Assembly: GCA_029979265.1 (NCBI GenBank)
Contig: JAPOHW010000018.1
Span: 1-60,928 of the forward strand
From: Actinomycetota bacterium
GTDB taxonomy: Bacteria; Actinomycetota; Acidimicrobiia; Acidimicrobiales; Aldehydirespiratoraceae
Direction: 5' to 3'
DNA length: 60,928 nucleotides
Under the pieces are notes generated by a model. It was not told where the DNA came from, searched no databases, and worked only from the letters and a program-made list of their open reading frames with translations. Of this stretch, positions 57,946 through 60,928 are shown piece by piece. The position numbers were made by a program, and so were the translations under genes. Position 1 is the first letter of the stretch. Each line of letters begins with the position of its first letter.

Positions 57946-58865
57946 AACGACACCCCGGTGAACAGGTCTTCCAGCGTGGTTCGATCGGTGCTGATCCGCC
58001 GCACCCGGGCATCGGCCGACGCCACCGCGTCTCTGATTGCGTCCAGACTGGCATGAGGTTCGGCGCCGCCGACGCGGAGGCGGGTCATGTCTCGGGCGAC
58101 CTCGAGGCCGACGCGCTGCAGGTGCTGCTCGACAGCGTCGACCGCGCCCGGGCGGTCGTCGATCTCGACGAGTTCGACGGTGACGATGGCGGTGTCACCG
58201 ACGAGATCATCGAGACGTCCGTGGGCGACGAGGCGTCCGGCATCGAGGGCAACGATGTTGTCACAGATGCGTTCGACCTCCTCGAGGAGATGGCTCGAGA
58301 GCACGACGTCGATGCTGAAGTCTTCGCTGATCTGGCGGATCAACGCCAACATCTCGTCGCGCTGAACGGGATCGAGACCATCGGTCGGTTCGTCGAGCAG
58401 GACGAGGGATGGGTCGGCTGCGATCGCCTGGGCCAGTTTGACTCGTTGCCGCTGGCCGGTCGACATGGTGCCGAGCGGTCGGAATCGTTCCTCACCGAGG
58501 CCGACCAGCCACAGGGCGTCGCTCGCTCGACCCTTTGCCTCGTGCCGGGGCATGCCTCGGACCTCGGCGAGATGTTTCACGAAATCGGATGCCGGCATGT
58601 CTTCGGGAAGGACATTGCGCTCTGAGACGTAGCCGATCCGGGTCCGAAGCTGGCGGGCGTGTTGCCCGGGATCGAAGCCCAGCACCGTCACCGTCCCGGC
58701 GGTCGGAGGCCGAAGCCCGAGCGCGATCGACATGAGCGTGGTCTTGCCTGCGCCGTTCGCGCCAACCAACCCCGTCACCCCGTGGGGGACGTCGACGCTC
58801 ACAGCATCGAGCGCACGATGGGTTCCGAACTGCATCGTCAGTCCGCTGGTGGAGAGCACCGCCAC
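57942..58865 (-). CDS. ABC transporter ATP-binding protein
   Basis: The 307-residue ATPase is read from GTG 58865. TAGGAT ends exactly 7 nt upstream of this codon and overlaps an alternative ATG three codons earlier, so the GTG is the better start. Motifs: Walker A GANGAGKTT, GYVSERNVLPEDM, signature MSTGQRQRVKLAQAI, Walker B LVLLDEPTDGLD, and LSSHLLEEVERICDN. It is the first gene of the four-gene ABC operon. Confidence 0.9.
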   Translation of the reverse strand: MAVLSTSGLTMQFGTHRALDAVSVDVPHGVTGLVGANGAGKTTLMSIALGLRPPTAGTVTVLGFDPGQHARQLRTRIGYVSERNVLPEDMPASDFVKHLAEVRGMPRHEAKGRASDALWLVGLGEERFRPLGTMSTGQRQRVKLAQAIAADPSLVLLDEPTDGLDPVQRDEMLALIRQISEDFSIDVVLSSHLLEEVERICDNIVALDAGRLVAHGRLDDLVGDTAIVTVELVEIDDRPGAVDAVEQHLQRVGLEVARDMTRLRVGGAEPHASLDAIRDAVASADARVRRISTDRTTLEDLFTGVSL

Positions 58866-59015
58866 GCCGCGCATCCTAGACACGGCTCGGACCGGCAGCT
58901 GTTCGGGTCGGCGGTTCCGCGTTCGGACCGGCAGGCCGACCTCGCCGAGCATCGGCACCCACCGTTCGGGCCGTTAGCGTTGGGGCCACCAGGACATCCC
59001 CCCTCCGGAGACCCC

Positions 59016-59765
59016 ATGACCGACGTCCCCACCACTTCGTCCATCACGGCTGCGCACGCAGCCGGTGCCACCAAGATCTACGGGTCGGGCGACACCGAGG
59101 TCCGTGCCCTCGACGGGGTCGATGTGACGTTCGCGAAGGGGGCGTTCACGGCGATCATGGGGCCGTCGGGCTCCGGCAAGTCGACGCTGATGCATTGCAT
59201 GGCGGGGCTCGACACCTTGACCGACGGTGAGGTGTACATCGGTGAGACGGCGCTGTCGACGCTGTCGGAGAAGGACCTCACCCTGCTGCGCCGAGACAAC
59301 GTCGGGTTCATCTTCCAAGCGTTCAACTTGGTACCGACGCTCTCGGCGATCGAGAACATCACGCTGCCAATGGATCTTGCCGGCACGACACCCGACCGAT
59401 CGTGGCTCGACCGGGTCATCGATGCGGTCGGGCTCGCCGACCGTACGTCGCATCGGCCCAACGAACTGTCCGGTGGGCAGCAGCAGCGAGTGGCGGTGAG
59501 CCGGGCGCTTGCGACCCGACCCGAGATCATCTTTGCCGACGAACCCACCGGCAATCTCGATTCGACCACCGGGAACGAGATCCTGCGTTTCATGCGCAGC
59601 GCCGTCGACGAGTTCGGGCAGACCATCGTGATGGTGACCCATGATCCGGTTGCTGCGTCGTTTTCGGATCGGGTGATTTTCCTGGTCGACGGGAAGATCG
59701 TCGACGAACTCCTCGATCCGACCCCCGACACCGTGCTCGACATGATGAAGAGCCTCGGCGACTGA
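59016..59765 (+). CDS. MacB/LolD-type ABC transporter ATP-binding protein
   Basis: The 249-residue ATPase starts at ATG 59016 with CCGGAG upstream. It has GPSGSGKST, FIFQAFNLVPTLSAIENI, LSGGQQQRVAVSRALA, IIFADEPTGNLDS and VTHDPVAAS, the pattern of ATPases paired with FtsX-like permeases (MacB/LolD). A TAGCGT box at 58975-58980 is a possible promoter with a leader of about 30 nt. It is followed 3 bp later by the permease. Confidence 0.93.
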   Translation: MTDVPTTSSITAAHAAGATKIYGSGDTEVRALDGVDVTFAKGAFTAIMGPSGSGKSTLMHCMAGLDTLTDGEVYIGETALSTLSEKDLTLLRRDNVGFIFQAFNLVPTLSAIENITLPMDLAGTTPDRSWLDRVIDAVGLADRTSHRPNELSGGQQQRVAVSRALATRPEIIFADEPTGNLDSTTGNEILRFMRSAVDEFGQTIVMVTHDPVAASFSDRVIFLVDGKIVDELLDPTPDTVLDMMKSLGD

Positions 59766-59768
59766 GCG

Positions 59769-60840
59769 ATGCTGCGTCTCACCATCAAGAACCTGCTCGA
59801 CAAGAAGATCCGCTTCGCCCTCACGACCCTTGCTGTTGTCGTGAGCGTGGCGTCGGTGGTGGGCGTGTTCGTCCTCACCGACAGTCTGCGAGCGAGCTTC
59901 AGTGGCCTGGCCGGTGACATCGCCGGTGGGAGCGACCTGACCGTTCGGGTTACCCAGGATCTCGGTCAAGAGTTCGATCGCCCGCCCTTCGACGAGGCAC
60001 TCGCCGACGGCATCGCTGCGGTGGATGGCGTGGCCGAGATCATCCCTGCGGTGTTTTCGTTCAACGACACCGTGATCATCGACGGTGACGGTGAGGCGAT
60101 CCGCCCCCAGGGGCCGCCTGCGCTCGGGTTCAGTTGGGACCCGACAACGTTCTTCATCGCGGCGGGCGAGGTACCCGACGCAGCGGGCGAGTTCGTGGCC
60201 GACGTGTCGACTGCGGCCGACAACGGGCTGATCATCGGGCAGACCTATGCGATCGAGGGGCCGACGCGCCAGGAGACGTTCACTTTGGTGGGCACGTTCC
60301 GGTTCGGGTCACCCGACGAGCACACGAGTCTGGGCCAGACGATGGCCGCGTTCGAGCTCGAGCAGGCCCAGGACTTCCTGAACCGGCCCGGGCAATACGA
60401 CGCGGTCGCCGTCCTCGTCGACGCCGGTGCCGATGTGGCTGCGGTACAAACCGCGGTGCAAGCCGTCGTCGGTCAGGAACTCGAGGTGGTGACCTCGGCG
60501 GTGATCGAGAACGAGAACGCCGAGGGATTCGACGAGTTCATCTCGATCTTCAACAACATCTTGCTGGCGTTTGCCTTCATCATCGTGTTCGTCGCCACCT
60601 TCATCATCAACAACACGTTCCAAATCGTGGTGAGCCAACGCATCCGAGAACTCGGCCTGTTGCGGGCGATCGGCGCCACCGGTAGTCAGGTGGCCCGCTC
60701 GGTGTACTTCGAGGCGCTTCTGGTCGGCGTGTTCAGCACGGTGGTCGGCATCGTCACCGGTCTGTTGCTCGGCCAGGGTCTGCGAGGTGCGCTCAACGGG
60801 CTCGGGTTCTCGCTGCCTGCCGGTCCGGTTTCGAGAGACT
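59769..60840 (+). CDS. FtsX-like ABC permease, 3' part missing or replaced
   Basis: The protein begins MLRLTIKNLLDKKIRFALTT with an N-terminal membrane helix (LAVVVSVASVVGVFVLTDSL), followed by a periplasm-type extracellular domain (about residues 40-255) and an FtsX-type membrane block (FDEFISIFNNILLAFAFIIV; RELGLLRAIGATGSQVARSV). It then reads LLGQGLRGALNGLGFSLPAGPV and changes abruptly to sequence that does not look like an FtsX C-terminal helix. Two expected transmembrane segments are missing before the window edge. It pairs with the ATPase upstream to form a MacB-like exporter. Confidence 0.85.
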
Positions 60841-60928
60841 CGAACGAGGACTGGAGACCCGAACGTGAGTGCGGCTCTCCAACGCGTCGTCGTACGTATG
60901 CTGCACGACCCCACCTTCGCCCAGGCGG
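60841..60928. other. Terminal segment not collinear with the permease; possible chimeric end
   Basis: The last ~90 bases do not encode the expected FtsX C-terminus. They contain a GGAG (60853-60856) 8 nt before a GTG at 60865 that opens VSAALQRVVVRMLHDPTFAQA, which looks like the start of an unrelated gene. I do not assign a function. The two window ends may both be chimeric. Confidence 0.45.

Overview
The window is GC-rich, gene-dense bacterial DNA. Its gene content (F420-type LLM oxidoreductases, an SCO6745-family protein, AdoCbl methylmalonyl-CoA mutase with MeaB, many SDRs and acyl-CoA enzymes, YczE, MocR, VanY, GGDEF-EAL) fits an actinobacterium, most likely a marine or aquatic Acidimicrobiia of Ilumatobacter type. 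This is inferred from gene content, not from a marker gene. I see no rRNA, tRNA, CRISPR array, IS element, prophage or plasmid gene.

Layout. 1-291: sequence that does not continue the neighbouring gene (possible chimeric end). 292-8648: amino-acid/semialdehyde catabolism (redoxin-like fragment, MFS, Rieske oxygenase, MmsA-type dehydrogenase, class III aminotransferase; divergent MocR regulator; succinate-semialdehyde-type dehydrogenase). 8712-10630: P450 coupled to a YczE membrane protein. 10739-16794: meaB, mutB and mutA on the minus strand, with a Dabb/SDR pair inserted on the plus strand. 16917-24711: amidohydrolase-fold protein, acyl-CoA ligase, two-gene molybdopterin/GNAT unit, SDR, DUF3237, thiolase. 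24735-28968: DUF3048 lipoprotein, small proteins, CysQ-like phosphatase, methyltransferase, LLM enzyme. 29020-33617: four-gene operon (SDR, Fe-ADH, glutamine-synthetase-like ligase, FAD monooxygenase) that could serve amine catabolism. 33664-39428: VanY peptidase, decayed ligase pseudogene, acyl-CoA dehydrogenase, SCO6745/LLM pair, repeat-containing lipoprotein. 39467-41350: leuA with a leucine attenuator. 41383-50817: secreted nuclease, hydrolases, second amidohydrolase-fold paralogue, PAC2, PrmA, SDR, thiolase-like protein. 50845-58865: GGDEF-EAL protein, enoyl-CoA hydratase, four-gene ABC operon. 59016-end: a second ABC exporter whose permease breaks off near the window edge.

The strongest cross-cutting signal is promoter architecture. 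More than 20 start codons in this window have a TANNNT hexamer (often TACCGT) ending 6-8 nt upstream, which is the geometry of a -10 box on a leaderless mRNA. This choice of starts is consistent between unrelated genes. It also exposes two very small leaderless ORFs (50 and 25 codons) placed immediately before larger genes, and a leaderless 12-residue leucine leader peptide before leuA.

Metabolically the window is dominated by acyl-CoA, semialdehyde and propionate/methylmalonate chemistry. MmsA and the Mut/MeaB system would channel odd-chain or branched carbon to succinyl-CoA, and ligase, acyl-CoA dehydrogenase, enoyl-CoA hydratase and thiolase supply beta-oxidation steps. All functional statements are from sequence motifs read by eye; no database search was run.
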